A stretch of 64,000 nt of DNA from Paracoccus yibinensis (lineage in GTDB: Bacteria; Pseudomonadota; Alphaproteobacteria; Rhodobacterales; Rhodobacteraceae): assembly GCF_030846195.1 (NCBI RefSeq), contig NZ_JAVCWH010000011.1:1-64000 (forward strand), written 5' to 3'. Position 1 is the first letter of the stretch. Each line of letters starts with the position of its first letter. The position numbers were made by a program, and so were the translations under genes. Positions 8,998-19,074 of this stretch are shown here, in pieces. The notes under the pieces were generated by a model that ran no database searches, had not been told where the DNA came from, and worked only from the letters and a program-made list of their open reading frames with translations.

Positions 8998-10188
8998 GTG
9001 CCGCGTCCCCTGTCGCAACAGACCATCGCCGTCGTGAAGGCGACGGTGCCCGCCTTGGAACAGCATGGTTCCGTGATCACCGAAACGATGTACCGCCGCC
9101 TGTTCCGCAACGAAGACATCGCCGCCCTGTTCAACCAGGCCAACCAGAAGAAGGGAACGCAGCGCCTTGCCCTGGCGCAGGCCGTGCTGGCCTATGCCCA
9201 GAACATCGAAAACCTGTCCGTCCTGGGTGCAGCAGTCGAGCGGATCGCCCAGAAGCACATCGGCTATGCAATCCTGCCCGAGCATTATCCCTTTGTGGCC
9301 GAAGCTCTGCTTGGCGCCATGGAGGAGGTTCTGGGCGATGCCGCAACACCGGACATCCTGCAGGCATGGGGCGAGGCCTATTGGTTCCTGGCTGACCTTC
9401 TGATCGAGCGTGAAGCCGCCATCCGCACGGAGATCGAAGCAAAGCCCGGAGGCTGGACCGACTGGCGCCGCTTCGTGGTGGCAGAGCGGCAGGTCGAGGC
9501 GGAAGGGATCGTCTCATTCATCTTGCGTCCCCAGGACGGCAGCCTTGTTGTCCCGCACCGACCAGGGCAGTATCTGACCCTGCGCTTTGACGAGGCCGGT
9601 CTTGCGGGCGTCAAGCGGAACTATTCCATTTCCAGCACTCCAAGCGATGAGAGCTACCGGATCACCGTGAAGCGAGAGCCGGACGGACAGGCGTCCTGCT
9701 TCCTGCATGATCGCGCTCTTGTCGGCACCATCCTCGAGGCCACGCCGCCTGCAGGGGACTTTCACCTTGCCAAGGACCCGCAGCGTCCGCTGATCCTGCT
9801 GTCGGGCGGCGTCGGCCTGACGCCCGTCGTCAGCATGCTGGAGGTGCTGGCAGAACAGCATCGCGACGTGCCCGTCTTTTATGTCCACGGCACCAGCAGC
9901 CCGGCACATCATGCCCTTGACGCCCAGGTGCGGCTTGCTGCCGCCCGGCATGGCAACGCTCTGGTTGAAACCTTCTACGAGAGTGGCGCCGATGACAGGG
10001 CCAATTCGGGCCGGATCACCATCAACTGGCTCCGGGCCAACACGCCCCTGGACGACGCGGAGGTCTATCTCTGCGGCCCCCGTCCCTTCCTGCGGCACTT
10101 CGTTGCCGGCCTGAAGGACGTGGGCATCCCTGCCGATCGCATCCATTACGAATTCTTCGGCCCGGCCGACGAACAACTGGCGATCTAG
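8998..10188 (+). CDS. hmp: Flavohemoglobin (nitric oxide dioxygenase)
   Basis: This 396-residue cytoplasmic enzyme converts NO and O2 to nitrate using NAD(P)H. The globin domain spans about residues 1-140, with the proximal heme His in AQKHIGYAI (H87) and the distal Tyr in MYRRLF. The FAD domain carries RNYSIS, and the NAD domain carries GGVGLTP and YLCGPRPFL. The GTG start at 8998 is preceded by AGGAG with 6-base spacing. Length and domain order match bacterial Hmp. The two NsrR-type operators upstream suggest induction by NO. A DUF6522 gene follows 17 bp downstream, probably in the same transcript. Confidence 0.96.
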   Translation: MPRPLSQQTIAVVKATVPALEQHGSVITETMYRRLFRNEDIAALFNQANQKKGTQRLALAQAVLAYAQNIENLSVLGAAVERIAQKHIGYAILPEHYPFVAEALLGAMEEVLGDAATPDILQAWGEAYWFLADLLIEREAAIRTEIEAKPGGWTDWRRFVVAERQVEAEGIVSFILRPQDGSLVVPHRPGQYLTLRFDEAGLAGVKRNYSISSTPSDESYRITVKREPDGQASCFLHDRALVGTILEATPPAGDFHLAKDPQRPLILLSGGVGLTPVVSMLEVLAEQHRDVPVFYVHGTSSPAHHALDAQVRLAAARHGNALVETFYESGADDRANSGRITINWLRANTPLDDAEVYLCGPRPFLRHFVAGLKDVGIPADRIHYEFFGPADEQLAI

Positions 10189-10205
10189 CAGAAAGGAGCG
10201 GTGTC

Positions 10206-10511
10206 ATGAATCTCGGTCTTGTCACAAGGATCACGTTCGACCAGGATCGTCCCATCGTCGAGGCCTCCGAGATCGCGTCGTTGCTGGAGCTTGACGTGTC
10301 TGACTTTCAGGTCCTCATGCGCGCCGGAGGGATCAGGAGCATTGTGGAGCGAGGCGAGGGACAGGACGGCGGGAAGTTCCGCCTGACGTTCCAATCGCCC
10401 CGGTGGCGGGTCCGCTTGACTTGCGGGCGGGACGGCGAGGTCTTGACGCTGACGCGCGTGCGGCTGGATGTGCCTCTGCCGGAACTGCGGTCGGTCAGCA
10501 CAAGGTCATGA
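10206..10511 (+). CDS. DUF6522 family protein downstream of hmp
   Basis: This 101-residue cytoplasmic protein resembles DUF6522 members, small proteins often found beside NO-related genes in alphaproteobacteria. The visible core is FQVLMRAGGIRSIVERGEG followed by GGKFRLTFQSPRWRVRLT and a basic strand. A strong AAGGAG lies upstream. No catalytic residues or membrane segment are apparent. Its place after hmp under NsrR-type sites suggests a role in nitrosative stress or denitrification, but its biochemical function is unknown. Confidence 0.7.
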   Translation: MNLGLVTRITFDQDRPIVEASEIASLLELDVSDFQVLMRAGGIRSIVERGEGQDGGKFRLTFQSPRWRVRLTCGRDGEVLTLTRVRLDVPLPELRSVSTRS

Positions 10512-10517
10512 CGTCTG

Positions 10518-10543
10518 GATCCCGGGTTGGTCGATCCGGGATC
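10518..10543. terminator. Stem-loop after the hmp transcript
   Basis: GATCCCGG (10518-10525) and CCGGGATC (10536-10543) form a perfect 8-bp stem with a 10-base loop, just after the DUF6522 stop. There is no T-run, so it may be a processing or weak termination site. Confidence 0.45.
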
Positions 10544-10793
10544 TGCCGATCATCCTGAACTGCGCCCCGGCTATACGGCCTGCTCAAGGCCTGGGTGTCA
10601 CGAACCCATCCTTGCCTTCGGGAACCAGCGACAGCATCGACACGAGGAATCCACCGCCGACGTTCGCTTCCCAGCACAATCCAGCGGTTCGCATGTGCAG
10701 CATTGAACCGCTGCCCCCAAAGCGGACGCTCAGTATCTTTGACGGCCTGCGACACGCGGGGTATCGTCCATTCGGCTTTTCTGGTGTCCCTGC
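10544..10793. other. Intergenic stretch, no gene recognised
   Basis: Short frames are open on both strands but none has recognisable family features. The next gene begins at 10794. Confidence 0.4.
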
Positions 10794-11267
10794 ATGACTG
10801 ACCTGCCGCGCGAAAACGTCCAGTCCTACCCGCGCCCGCCGACGCTCGAGCCGGTGCAGCACCGGATCAGGGTCGTTCTGGGCGGCGCCCTTGTCGCCGA
10901 AACGGGCCGCGCCCTTCGGGTTCTGGAAACGCACCATGCGCCGACCTATTACCTGCCGGCGGGCGACGTGCAGGCCTCCCTTCGCCCGGTTCCGGGGACG
11001 AGCTTCTGCGAATGGAAGGGCGTGGCGCGCTACTTTGACGTGATCGCCGGAGGAAAGACCGCCCCGCGCGCGGCCTGGTCCTATGGCCGTCCTACCGCGG
11101 GGTTTGCCGCTCTTGCCGGGTATGTCGCCTTCTACGCAGGGCTGATGGACGAAGCCTGGGTCGGTGATTTGCGCGTCGTGCCGCAACCGGGCGACTTCTA
11201 CGGCGGATGGGTCACGCCCAATCTGGAAGGCCGGATCAAGGGTGCGCCCGGAACGCGGAACTGGTAA
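10794..11267 (+). CDS. DUF427 domain-containing protein
   Basis: This 157-residue protein matches the DUF427 family, a small beta-rich fold. Visible family features are HRIRVVLGGALVAETGRALR, then THHAPTYYLPAGDV, SFCEWKGVARYFDV, and the C-terminal DFYGGWVTPNLEGRIKG. The length is normal for the single-domain form. The function of the family is not known. It may share a transcript with the truncated gene that starts 47 bp downstream. No signal peptide or membrane segment is seen. Confidence 0.85.
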   Translation: MTDLPRENVQSYPRPPTLEPVQHRIRVVLGGALVAETGRALRVLETHHAPTYYLPAGDVQASLRPVPGTSFCEWKGVARYFDVIAGGKTAPRAAWSYGRPTAGFAALAGYVAFYAGLMDEAWVGDLRVVPQPGDFYGGWVTPNLEGRIKGAPGTRNW

Positions 11268-11313
11268 GCTGCCAGGCGACACGCCTTGCAGGCGGCCGGA
11301 GTTCATCGAGGCG

Positions 11314-11553
11314 ATGACGATGCGGCGGCTGGTGCTTCTGGTCCTTGCCGCGCTGCTTGTCGCGTGCGGCTTCCCGCGCGCCTTTGCAGAAACGCCAGTA
11401 TCGAGGGAGGCTGCAATCGCCGACTTCAGGATGACGCCCGATGCCCGACGGCAGTTCTTCACCGACCAGGTGATGGGCGGCGTCTCCACGGGCGAAGTCG
11501 CGTTCGCGAAGGAGGATGGCAAGCCCTTTCCGTATTTTCTTAGGTGGGGGTGA
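11314..11553 (+). pseudogene. Truncated CIA30-family exported protein
   Basis: Seventy-nine residues remain. A signal peptide (MTMRRLVLLVLAALLVACGF, with a possible lipobox cysteine) is followed by FFTDQVMGGVSTGEVAF, the typical start of the CIA30 / NADH:ubiquinone oxidoreductase intermediate-associated fold. Family members normally continue for another 100 residues or more. Here the frame ends soon after EDGKPFPYFL. The sequence past about 11535 is unrelated and leads into the end of the convergent response regulator gene. I read it as a 3' deletion, so the product is probably not functional. Confidence 0.65.
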
Positions 11554-11618
11554 GCCAAACCTACACCACGCTCAGGGGCAGCATCAGCAGGTCCGCGCCA
11601 GTGCAGCCGCGCCGGCGA

Positions 11619-11978
11619 TCAAACCAGGCCTGCGGCAGCTGCCAAGGCCGATTTGAGATCTTCAGGGCTGTACGGTTTTGTCACCGTTGGCACAGCCTTG
11701 AGCGTCTCTGGGTGCTCGGCATCTCCGTATCCCGTGGCGAAGACGAATGGCACTTCTCGCCTGCTCAATTCTGCGGCCACGCCATAGCTCCGCTCGCCCC
11801 GAATGTTGACATCGAGGACGGCGAAATCCGGCGTGTACTTATCGAGAAGGCGCATGGCCTCCGCGATGGTGGTTGCAAGACGCACATCCCTTGAGCCAAG
11901 ATCGAGAAGCATGTCCTCGAGCGCGAAGGCGACGAGGGGCTCGTCTTCCAAGATCAGGATTGAAGTTCCATCGATCAT
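11619..11978 (-). CDS. Single-domain response regulator (CheY-like receiver)
   Basis: This 119-residue protein is a lone receiver domain. The acidic pair is in ILEDEP, the phospho-acceptor Asp in FAVLDVNI near residue 56, the Thr in FATGYG and the Lys in VTKPYSP. There is no output domain, so it must act by protein contact or as a phosphate shuttle. It begins directly after the stop of the HWE kinase upstream, and the two are surely a pair. Similar receivers next to HWE kinases belong to the alphaproteobacterial stress-signalling repertoire. Its target is not visible here. Confidence 0.9.
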   Translation of the reverse strand: MIDGTSILILEDEPLVAFALEDMLLDLGSRDVRLATTIAEAMRLLDKYTPDFAVLDVNIRGERSYGVAAELSRREVPFVFATGYGDAEHPETLKAVPTVTKPYSPEDLKSALAAAAGLV

Positions 11979-14849
11979 CTATGCCTCCGGGAGTGGCGCG
12001 TCGATCGCGCAGTGGAGGCCTTGAGGCGCAAACTCCAGGGAAACCTGGCCTTGCAGCTCGACCGCCAGTCCTTGCTCGATCATGCGTGTCCCAAACCCCT
12101 TGTGCGTGGGTGCGGTCACGGCAGGTCCGCCGATTTCCTTCCAGTCCAGACGAAGGCGCGGCCGGTCCCCGTTCTTGCTGACCTCCCACCTCACGGCAAT
12201 TGAACCGACAGCGTTGGACAGTGCGCCGTACTTGATGGCGTTCGTGCTGAGCTCGTGAATCGCCATGGCAATGGAAACAGCCGTCTGAGGTGAAACGATC
12301 ACCTCGGGGCCTTCGGAGGTCACCCGAGCGGATGCCGCTCCTGCCGTTGCTTGTACCGAACTGAAGATGATCTCGGACAAGAGTGCTTTTTCCCAATGCC
12401 TTCGCGTCAGAAGGCTGTGCGCTGCGGAGAGTGCACTCAGCCGAGCACTGAAGTTCGCCCGTGCTGCATCGGACGGTACGTCGCGTTTGAACGACTGCTG
12501 CGCCAGGCTCTGCACGATCGCCAGGGTGTTCTTCACCCGATGATTTAACTCGTTGATCAACAAGCGCTGCCGCTCTTCAGCTTTGCGCCTTTGTTCGATC
12601 TCCAACTGCGCTTCCCGGTAAAGGCGCGCATTGTCCATGGCGATCGCTGCCTGACCGGCGATCCCCAGCATCAACGTCTCATGGTTTTCGCTGAACTGGC
12701 CGGGGTCGGAATGGCCGAAGAACAGCCCGCCGATGACCTCACCCGAGCGGGATGTGACAGGCACGGCAAGGTAGCTGCGGACCGGGGGGTGTCCGTGCGG
12801 CATGCCCTGATGCGGCGCGTTCTTGCCATAGCGCGGGTCAGCGAGGATGTCGTCAGACCGCAGGACCTTGTCACCATCGAAGGTGGGCCTGAAGACCTCT
12901 GTCGCACGGGGCATCCCGAAGCTTTCGAATTGGGATCGGTCGGTACCGGACAGCGTGTAGAGCATGAGCGCCTTGCCGGCGTCATTCTGGGCGTTATAGA
13001 AGAAGGCTGCGAACTGCGCGCCAGTCAGCGCAACACCGGCATCGGTCACGGTTTGCACGAGACGCTCAAGGTCCAGTTCCGCCGCAACTGCCGATCCGGT
13101 GCGGTTCAGCGTCTCCAGAGTGCGCTTCTGTTCCTGCAGCGCGTTGTCACGAGCTTTGTCCTCGGCGATGTTGCGCGCTTCGATCACCGTACCGACAGGG
13201 CTTCCAGACTCATCCAGCACCGGGCTTGCAGTGAATCCGACCGGGTAGAAGGAACCGTCCCGTGCCACGAACAACTCCTCGCCGCTCATCTGGGCGCGCG
13301 CGGGAAAGGCTCGGTCAATCGGACACTCTTCGATTGGATAGTGAGTGCCGTCCGGCCTCTTGTGGTGCACGACGTCATGGAGTGGCCGCCCCTGAAGCTC
13401 CTCCGCCCGGTACCCGGTCAACTTCTCGGCTGCGGCGTTCGCGTAGACGCAGTATTGCCGATGGTCCATCAGAAACACTGCTTCCCGGGTGTTGTTCAGG
13501 ATGGCATCAAGCCTTCGGGTGGTTTCCCGCAGGGTAGCCTGTGCCTCCATCGTAGCGGTGATGTCGCGCGAGACGGAGAGAAGTTTTTCGGGCTGCCCCG
13601 CCGCATTGTTTATCGGCGTGACCACCACATCCCACCATCGCGGGCTTCCCTTCATGGTCGTGGCAAAGCCTTGGAAACGCCCGGTGCCGCCGCGCTTTGC
13701 TTCGTCCATTGCGCTTGTTGCCTTCGCCTTCTCCGCCCCTTCCCAGAAGTCGGGCCAGAAGGCGCCACGCACGCGTTCAAGATCATCGACCTCCATGATC
13801 CCCATCCCGATATCCGACATGAACTCAAGGAAGCCATCGAGATCGAGAACCTTGATGCAATCGGCAGAACTTCCGAGCACGCGACGGTTGAACTCCTCGC
13901 TGGCGCGCAGCGCGGTTTCGGTGCGGCGACGTTCCTCCACATCGAGCAACACCCCCGGGAAGCTCAACGGCGTGCCGTCTGCTCCCTTGTCAACCCGACC
14001 ATTTGCCTCGATCCAGTGATACTGGCCGTCCGCGCGGCACACGCGGTACTGGTGGGCATAGGGGCCGCCCCGCTCCGTGGCTGTGTCGATGGCGGCGAGC
14101 AATCCTGACCTGTCGTCTGGATGAACAGTCGCGATCACCTGTTCAAGGCTGAGTCCGGTGCGCCCAAGGCTGGGGTCGATGCCGAAGGCATTGGCAAATT
14201 GCTCATCCACAGTGAAGCTGTCCGAGGGAAGATCCCAGAACCACGTCCCGATGATCGCGCCCGCGTCGAGGGCGAGCCGCACCCGATCTGCATTGGCCTT
14301 TGCGCGTTCCTCGCTCTCGCGCAGCAGTCGTTCCGCGGCCACCTGTCGGGTTATTTCCTGGCAGGCGCAAAAGAAACCATCAACAGCGCCTGTTTCCCCT
14401 CGCACCGGCGTATAGGAGAAGGCGAAATGGGCCTCTTCGCGATAGCCCTTGCGTTCCATCCAAAGCTCGATGTCGTCCATCTGCACAGGCTCGCCTCGAT
14501 AGGCCTGCTCGACAAATGGCAGGAGATCGTCCCTGATCTCCTGCCAGACGTCCAAGAAGTCTCGCCCCATGGCTGCCGGATGCTTGTCTGCGAGGATCTC
14601 GCGGTAGGCATCATTGTAAAGAAGCGTTCGCTGTGTCCCCCAGAGAACGAACATGGGCTGGCTCGAGGCAAGCATGACTCCGACCAGGGTCTGGAGCGCG
14701 ACTGGCCAGCTTTCCGGTGGACCAAGGGCGCATGCACTCCAGTCGCGCGCCCGTAGAAGCGTCCCGGCTTCTCCTCCACCTTGAAGAAAAGGCGGCTGCA
14801 AACTTAGGCCGGGTCCTTCCGGCCGCAAGGTTGTCTTCGTTTCGCTCAA
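11979..14849 (-). CDS. Large hybrid-sensor PAS/GAF histidine kinase, HWE family
   Basis: This 956-residue soluble kinase has about four PAS units. The first is a PAS_4-like domain near residues 55-170, the next near 185-310, then about 315-440 and 445-565. A GAF domain follows at about 580-740. The kinase core has the acceptor His in ELNHRVKNTLAIVQSLAQQ, N-box HELSTNAIKYGALS, LDWKEIGGP and GFGTRMIEQGL, all HWE marks. No membrane segment is present. The stop abuts the receiver gene at 11978, so the two are co-transcribed and probably cognate. The signal cannot be read from the sequence. Confidence 0.9.
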   Translation of the reverse strand: MSETKTTLRPEGPGLSLQPPFLQGGGEAGTLLRARDWSACALGPPESWPVALQTLVGVMLASSQPMFVLWGTQRTLLYNDAYREILADKHPAAMGRDFLDVWQEIRDDLLPFVEQAYRGEPVQMDDIELWMERKGYREEAHFAFSYTPVRGETGAVDGFFCACQEITRQVAAERLLRESEERAKANADRVRLALDAGAIIGTWFWDLPSDSFTVDEQFANAFGIDPSLGRTGLSLEQVIATVHPDDRSGLLAAIDTATERGGPYAHQYRVCRADGQYHWIEANGRVDKGADGTPLSFPGVLLDVEERRRTETALRASEEFNRRVLGSSADCIKVLDLDGFLEFMSDIGMGIMEVDDLERVRGAFWPDFWEGAEKAKATSAMDEAKRGGTGRFQGFATTMKGSPRWWDVVVTPINNAAGQPEKLLSVSRDITATMEAQATLRETTRRLDAILNNTREAVFLMDHRQYCVYANAAAEKLTGYRAEELQGRPLHDVVHHKRPDGTHYPIEECPIDRAFPARAQMSGEELFVARDGSFYPVGFTASPVLDESGSPVGTVIEARNIAEDKARDNALQEQKRTLETLNRTGSAVAAELDLERLVQTVTDAGVALTGAQFAAFFYNAQNDAGKALMLYTLSGTDRSQFESFGMPRATEVFRPTFDGDKVLRSDDILADPRYGKNAPHQGMPHGHPPVRSYLAVPVTSRSGEVIGGLFFGHSDPGQFSENHETLMLGIAGQAAIAMDNARLYREAQLEIEQRRKAEERQRLLINELNHRVKNTLAIVQSLAQQSFKRDVPSDAARANFSARLSALSAAHSLLTRRHWEKALLSEIIFSSVQATAGAASARVTSEGPEVIVSPQTAVSIAMAIHELSTNAIKYGALSNAVGSIAVRWEVSKNGDRPRLRLDWKEIGGPAVTAPTHKGFGTRMIEQGLAVELQGQVSLEFAPQGLHCAIDAPLPEA

Positions 14850-15034
14850 AGCAGGGACGCCCTATGTTTGTTGATGCATTGGCAGACTTCGAAAAATTCG
14901 TGCGGGGGCGTCGCATACCAGATCACCCACCCTGCCCCCAACGGGTATCAGTCCGAGACTGGGCCAGCTTACATCATTGCGGACGTTATTCATGTAGCGA
15001 CAACTCGGCTCTTTGGGTTTAGGTAGAAAAGGCT

Positions 15035-15287
15035 CTACTTGCTCACCCCCTCGAATGAAGCAACAACGCGTTTGTTCACCGCAGAGATCCGGCCAGTTCT
15101 CTCTGAATACCCGAAGACTCTTGGAGTCCGGCGCTTCGTCCCGAGGGGCACGTTCCGACGGCCGGCCGGATCGGCCCGCTCGACACGACCGCCTGCCACG
15201 CAAGCCATGCTGCCCCTTGTTGTCGAAGACCAGCCGCATCGCGCGTTCACGCACCTCGGGGGAAAACTTGGTGGTCGTCTTGCCCAT
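15035..15287 (-). pseudogene. Remnant of an IS3-family transposase OrfA
   Basis: The first residues, MGKTTTKFSPEVRERAMRLV then DNKGQHG, are the well-known start of IS3-family (IS511-like) OrfA proteins. After about 30 residues the frame shifts: the expected WQAVVS is found in another frame, and similarity then disappears. Neither the rest of OrfA nor OrfB is present. It is the scar of an insertion sequence, and it marks the border between the kinase region and the catabolic region. Confidence 0.7.
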
Positions 15288-15642
15288 CCGGCAAACCGGC
15301 GCGGTTCAGTCCTGCAGGAACGCATGCACCAGATCGTTCGGTTCGCGGAGGACTTCAGGCACGAGCGACCTTTGAAGCAGTGAGCGGGCGTCTCGAAGCC
15401 GTGACAACTCCTATTGGCTTGGCGTCATTCAACAAGTTGACCCCGCCTTGCCCGGACAGATCATACTGAGGCGCTTGAACAGGCTCGCCTGTGATCTCTA
15501 CCAGAAATGATTATGTACAATGCTGATTTGGCCCGGCGGATTCCCAAACGAAGTGCAAACGCCAAGATATCACAGGCATTTCCATCGCGGTTGGCGAATG
15601 GCTTATGTGGTTGGCTGCACCAAGGCAGCCTTGGCCTGAGGG
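15288..15642. other. Gene-free border region
   Basis: About 350 bases between the IS3 remnant and the end of the Liv operon. I see no open gene of known type. Base composition is slightly more AT-rich around 15490-15590 than in the neighbours, which fits an old junction. Confidence 0.4.
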
Positions 15643-16337
15643 TCAGACGTGCAGGAAGCGGGTCTTGACCTCGGGCGTGGCGATCAGGTCGGGGGTCGAT
15701 CCGGTCCAGACGACGCGGCCCTTCTCGATCACCACATGGCGGTCGGCAAAGCGGGCAAGCGCGTCCACGTTCTTGTCGATGACCAGGATCGCCTCGCCTT
15801 CGTCCTTCAGGTGGCGCAGGCAGGACCAGATCTCTTCTCGGATCAGGGGCGCAAGGCCCTCGGTCGCCTCGTCCAGGACGATCAGCGCGGGATTGGTCAT
15901 CAGCGCCCGGCCCACCGCCAGCATCTGCTGTTCGCCGCCCGACAACTGGTCACCCATGTTGCGGCGGCGTTCCTTAAGCCGCGGGAACAGGGCATAAACC
16001 TTGTCCAGCGTCCATTTGGCCTTGCCGCGCGTGCGGGCGGTGGCGACCAGGTTCTCCTCGACCGTCAGGGGGGCGAAGACCTGCCGCCCTTCCGGCACAA
16101 GGCCCAGGCCCGCGCGGGCGACCAGATGGGGCGCCGCCGCCGTCAGGTCGCGCCCGTCGATGCTGACGCGCCCGCCGCGCGGACGCAGAAGCCCGAAGAT
16201 CGACCGCACGGTGGTCGTCTTGCCCATGCCGTTGCGGCCCAGAAGCGTCACCACCTCGCCGCGCGCGACCGACAGGTCGATCCCGAAAAGCACCCGGCTG
16301 TCGCCATAGGCCGCCTGCAACCCTTCAACCGTCAGCA

Positions 16338-16338
<1 letters not shown>
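15643..16338 (-). CDS. Branched-chain-type ABC importer, ATPase LivF-like
   Basis: This 231-residue ATPase energises an importer of the LivFGHM (HAAT) class. It has Walker A GRNGMGKTT, signature LSGGEQQMLAVGRAL, Walker B LIVLDEATEGL and the short LivF length. Its ATG overlaps the stop of the LivG-like gene as ATGA. It is the last gene of a five-gene transporter set (binding protein, LivH, LivM, LivG, LivF) downstream of a tryptophan/anthranilate catabolic operon. The cargo may therefore be an aromatic compound of that pathway rather than leucine; this is inference. Confidence 0.9.
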
Positions 16339-17086
<748 letters not shown>

Positions 17087-17090
<4 letters not shown>

Positions 17091-18076
17091 TTCGGATCCC
17101 TTGTCAGATTGAGACGGCGCAGCAGGCCAGCCAAGCCGCCTGGCGAGAACAGCGCGACCGCCACCAGGATCAGGCCGAAGCCTAGACGCCAGTGTTCGGA
17201 AAAGCGCGCAAGCCCTTCCTCCAGCGCGATGGTGAGAAGCGCGCCGCCCATTGCGCCGGTCAGGCTTCCCACGCCGCCCAGAACCAGCATCACGATCATC
17301 TCGCCCGAGCGGTGCCAGCTCATGTAGGCGGGCGAGACATAGATCGCCTGGTTGGCCAGCAGCACGCCCGCCACCGAACACAGGCATCCCGCGATGACAT
17401 AGGCGGTCAGCTGATAAGGGAAGGGCCGGAAGCCGATGGCCTGCATCCGAAGGGCGCTTTCGCGGGTGCCTGTCAGCACCCGGCCGAAGCGCGACAGCGT
17501 CAGGCGGTAAAGCCCGGCAAAGGCCAGGACCAGCAGCGCCAGCGTGGTATGGAACATGCCCTCCGCCCCTTGCAGCCAGGGCATCCCCAGGATCGTCGAG
17601 CGGGCGGTCAGCGCCACCCCGTCATCCCCCCCAAGGGCCGAGAAGGACACGAAGAAGAAGAACGCCATCTGCCCGAAGGCCAGCGTGATCATGATGAAGT
17701 AAACGCCGCGCGTCCGCAGGCTGATGGCGCCGGTGACGGTGGCAAAGACCGCCGATGCCGCGATCCCCGCCAGCAGTTGCAGGAAAAGGTCGTTCACCCC
17801 TGCCCGCGACAGGATCGCCACCGCATAGGCGCCGAAGCCCAGATAGGCAGCATGGCCAAAGGACACCATCGCGCCATAGCCAAGGATCAGATCCAGCGAC
17901 AGCGCGGCGATGGCAAAGATCATCATGCGGGTCGCAACAACGATCAGGAAGGGTTCGCCCAGGGCATGGGCGACCGGCGGGACCACGGCCATGAAGGCGA
18001 AGATGCACAGCGCCAGCTTCAGCCGTCCGGCAAGTCTGGGGCGTGAGGGCGCGAGGGTCCGGGTCACGTCGGTCAT
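17087..18076 (-). CDS. Branched-chain-type ABC importer, permease LivM-like
   Basis: This 329-residue membrane protein has about eight to ten hydrophobic segments. It carries the LivM marks LSLDLILGYGAMVSFGHAA, RTRGVYFIMITLAFGQM, and the EAA-like loop ALRMQAIGFRPFPYQL near residues 225-240. The start at 18076 overlaps the LivH-like stop by ATGA; a much longer open frame in front of it is unrelated sequence antisense to nothing real. It forms the translocation path with the LivH-like protein. Confidence 0.9.
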
Positions 18077-18996
18077 CGTGCCACGGTCCGCCCGAAAAGA
18101 CCGGCCGGACGCCAGAACAGCACCGCCGCCATCAGGATATAGACCAGCATCGGTGCAATGGTCCGCCCCGCCTGCGCAGCCGCGGCCGGATCCATCATGG
18201 ACTTGAGGATGATGGGTCCGAACATCCGGCCCAGCGTATCGACGATGCCGACCAGAAGCGCGGCGCAGAAGGCGCCCTTGACGGAGCCCACGCCGCCGAT
18301 CACGATCACCACGAAGGTCAGGATCAGAATGCTGTCGCCCATGCCCGGATCGACCGACAGGATCGGCGACACGATTGCCCCTGCAAAACCCGCCAGCATG
18401 GCACCGACCGCAAAGACCAGCATGAACAGCCGGTTGATGTCCGTCCCCAGCGCGGACACCATCGACCGGTTCGCCGCCCCTGCCCGCAGCAGCATGCCGA
18501 CACGGGTGCGGGCGATCACGAACCAGAGGCCCAGGGCCACCGCAAGGCCCAGGCCGATCACGGCCAGCCGATAGATCGGATAACGCATCGGACCCGCCAG
18601 CGGAACCGAACCCGACAGCATCTCGGGCATGGCGACGGACAGCGGGGCCGAACCCCACAGGATGCGGACCAGTTCGGACAGCACCAGCACAAGGCCGAAG
18701 GTCGCCAGCACCTGGTCCAGATGGGATCGGTCGTAAAGCCTTCGGAAGACCAGCAATTCCAGCACCAGTCCGACCGCCAGCGTCAGCGGCAGCACCATCG
18801 CCAGCGACAGCCAGAAATTGCCCGTCGCGCCCATCATCATGGCCATGACATAGCCGCCGACCATGTACAGCACGCCATGCGCCAGATTGATGAAGTCCAT
18901 GATGCCGAAGACCAGCGTCAGGCCGGCAGCGACAAGAAACAGCAGGATTCCGAATTGCGCGCCGTTCAGAAGCTGCAGAAGGAAAAGATTGAACAT
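18073..18996 (-). CDS. Branched-chain-type ABC importer, permease LivH-like
   Basis: This 307-residue inner-membrane permease starts MFNLFLLQLLNGAQFGILLF and contains LTLVFGIMDFINLAHG, the hallmark of LivH. The ANRSMVSALGTDINRLF coupling loop and GGVGSVKGAF follow. The length is normal. It follows the binding-protein gene after a 78-bp gap holding a strong hairpin, a common arrangement that keeps the binding protein in excess over the membrane parts. Confidence 0.9.
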   Translation of the reverse strand: MFNLFLLQLLNGAQFGILLFLVAAGLTLVFGIMDFINLAHGVLYMVGGYVMAMMMGATGNFWLSLAMVLPLTLAVGLVLELLVFRRLYDRSHLDQVLATFGLVLVLSELVRILWGSAPLSVAMPEMLSGSVPLAGPMRYPIYRLAVIGLGLAVALGLWFVIARTRVGMLLRAGAANRSMVSALGTDINRLFMLVFAVGAMLAGFAGAIVSPILSVDPGMGDSILILTFVVIVIGGVGSVKGAFCAALLVGIVDTLGRMFGPIILKSMMDPAAAAQAGRTIAPMLVYILMAAVLFWRPAGLFGRTVAR

Positions 18997-19028
18997 CTGT
19001 CGTCCCTGGTTCGCATGCCAAGCCCAGC

Positions 19029-19045
19029 CGGCCCCTAGGGGGCCG
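19029..19045. terminator. Intercistronic GC hairpin between binding protein and permease
   Basis: GGCCCC (19030-19035) and GGGGCC (19039-19044) form a tight stem just after the binding-protein gene. It has no T-run, so attenuation or mRNA stabilisation is more likely than full termination. Confidence 0.5.
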
Positions 19046-19074
19046 ATTAGTCATCGCCCTGCCCGCAAGGGGCG

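Noticed and set aside
10584..11558. A 324-codon minus-strand frame opposite the DUF427 gene
   Set aside because: No recognisable domain, and the plus-strand DUF427 reading explains the region.
12591..14108. A 505-codon plus-strand frame within the large kinase gene
   Set aside because: It is antisense to a well-supported HWE kinase and shows no family features.
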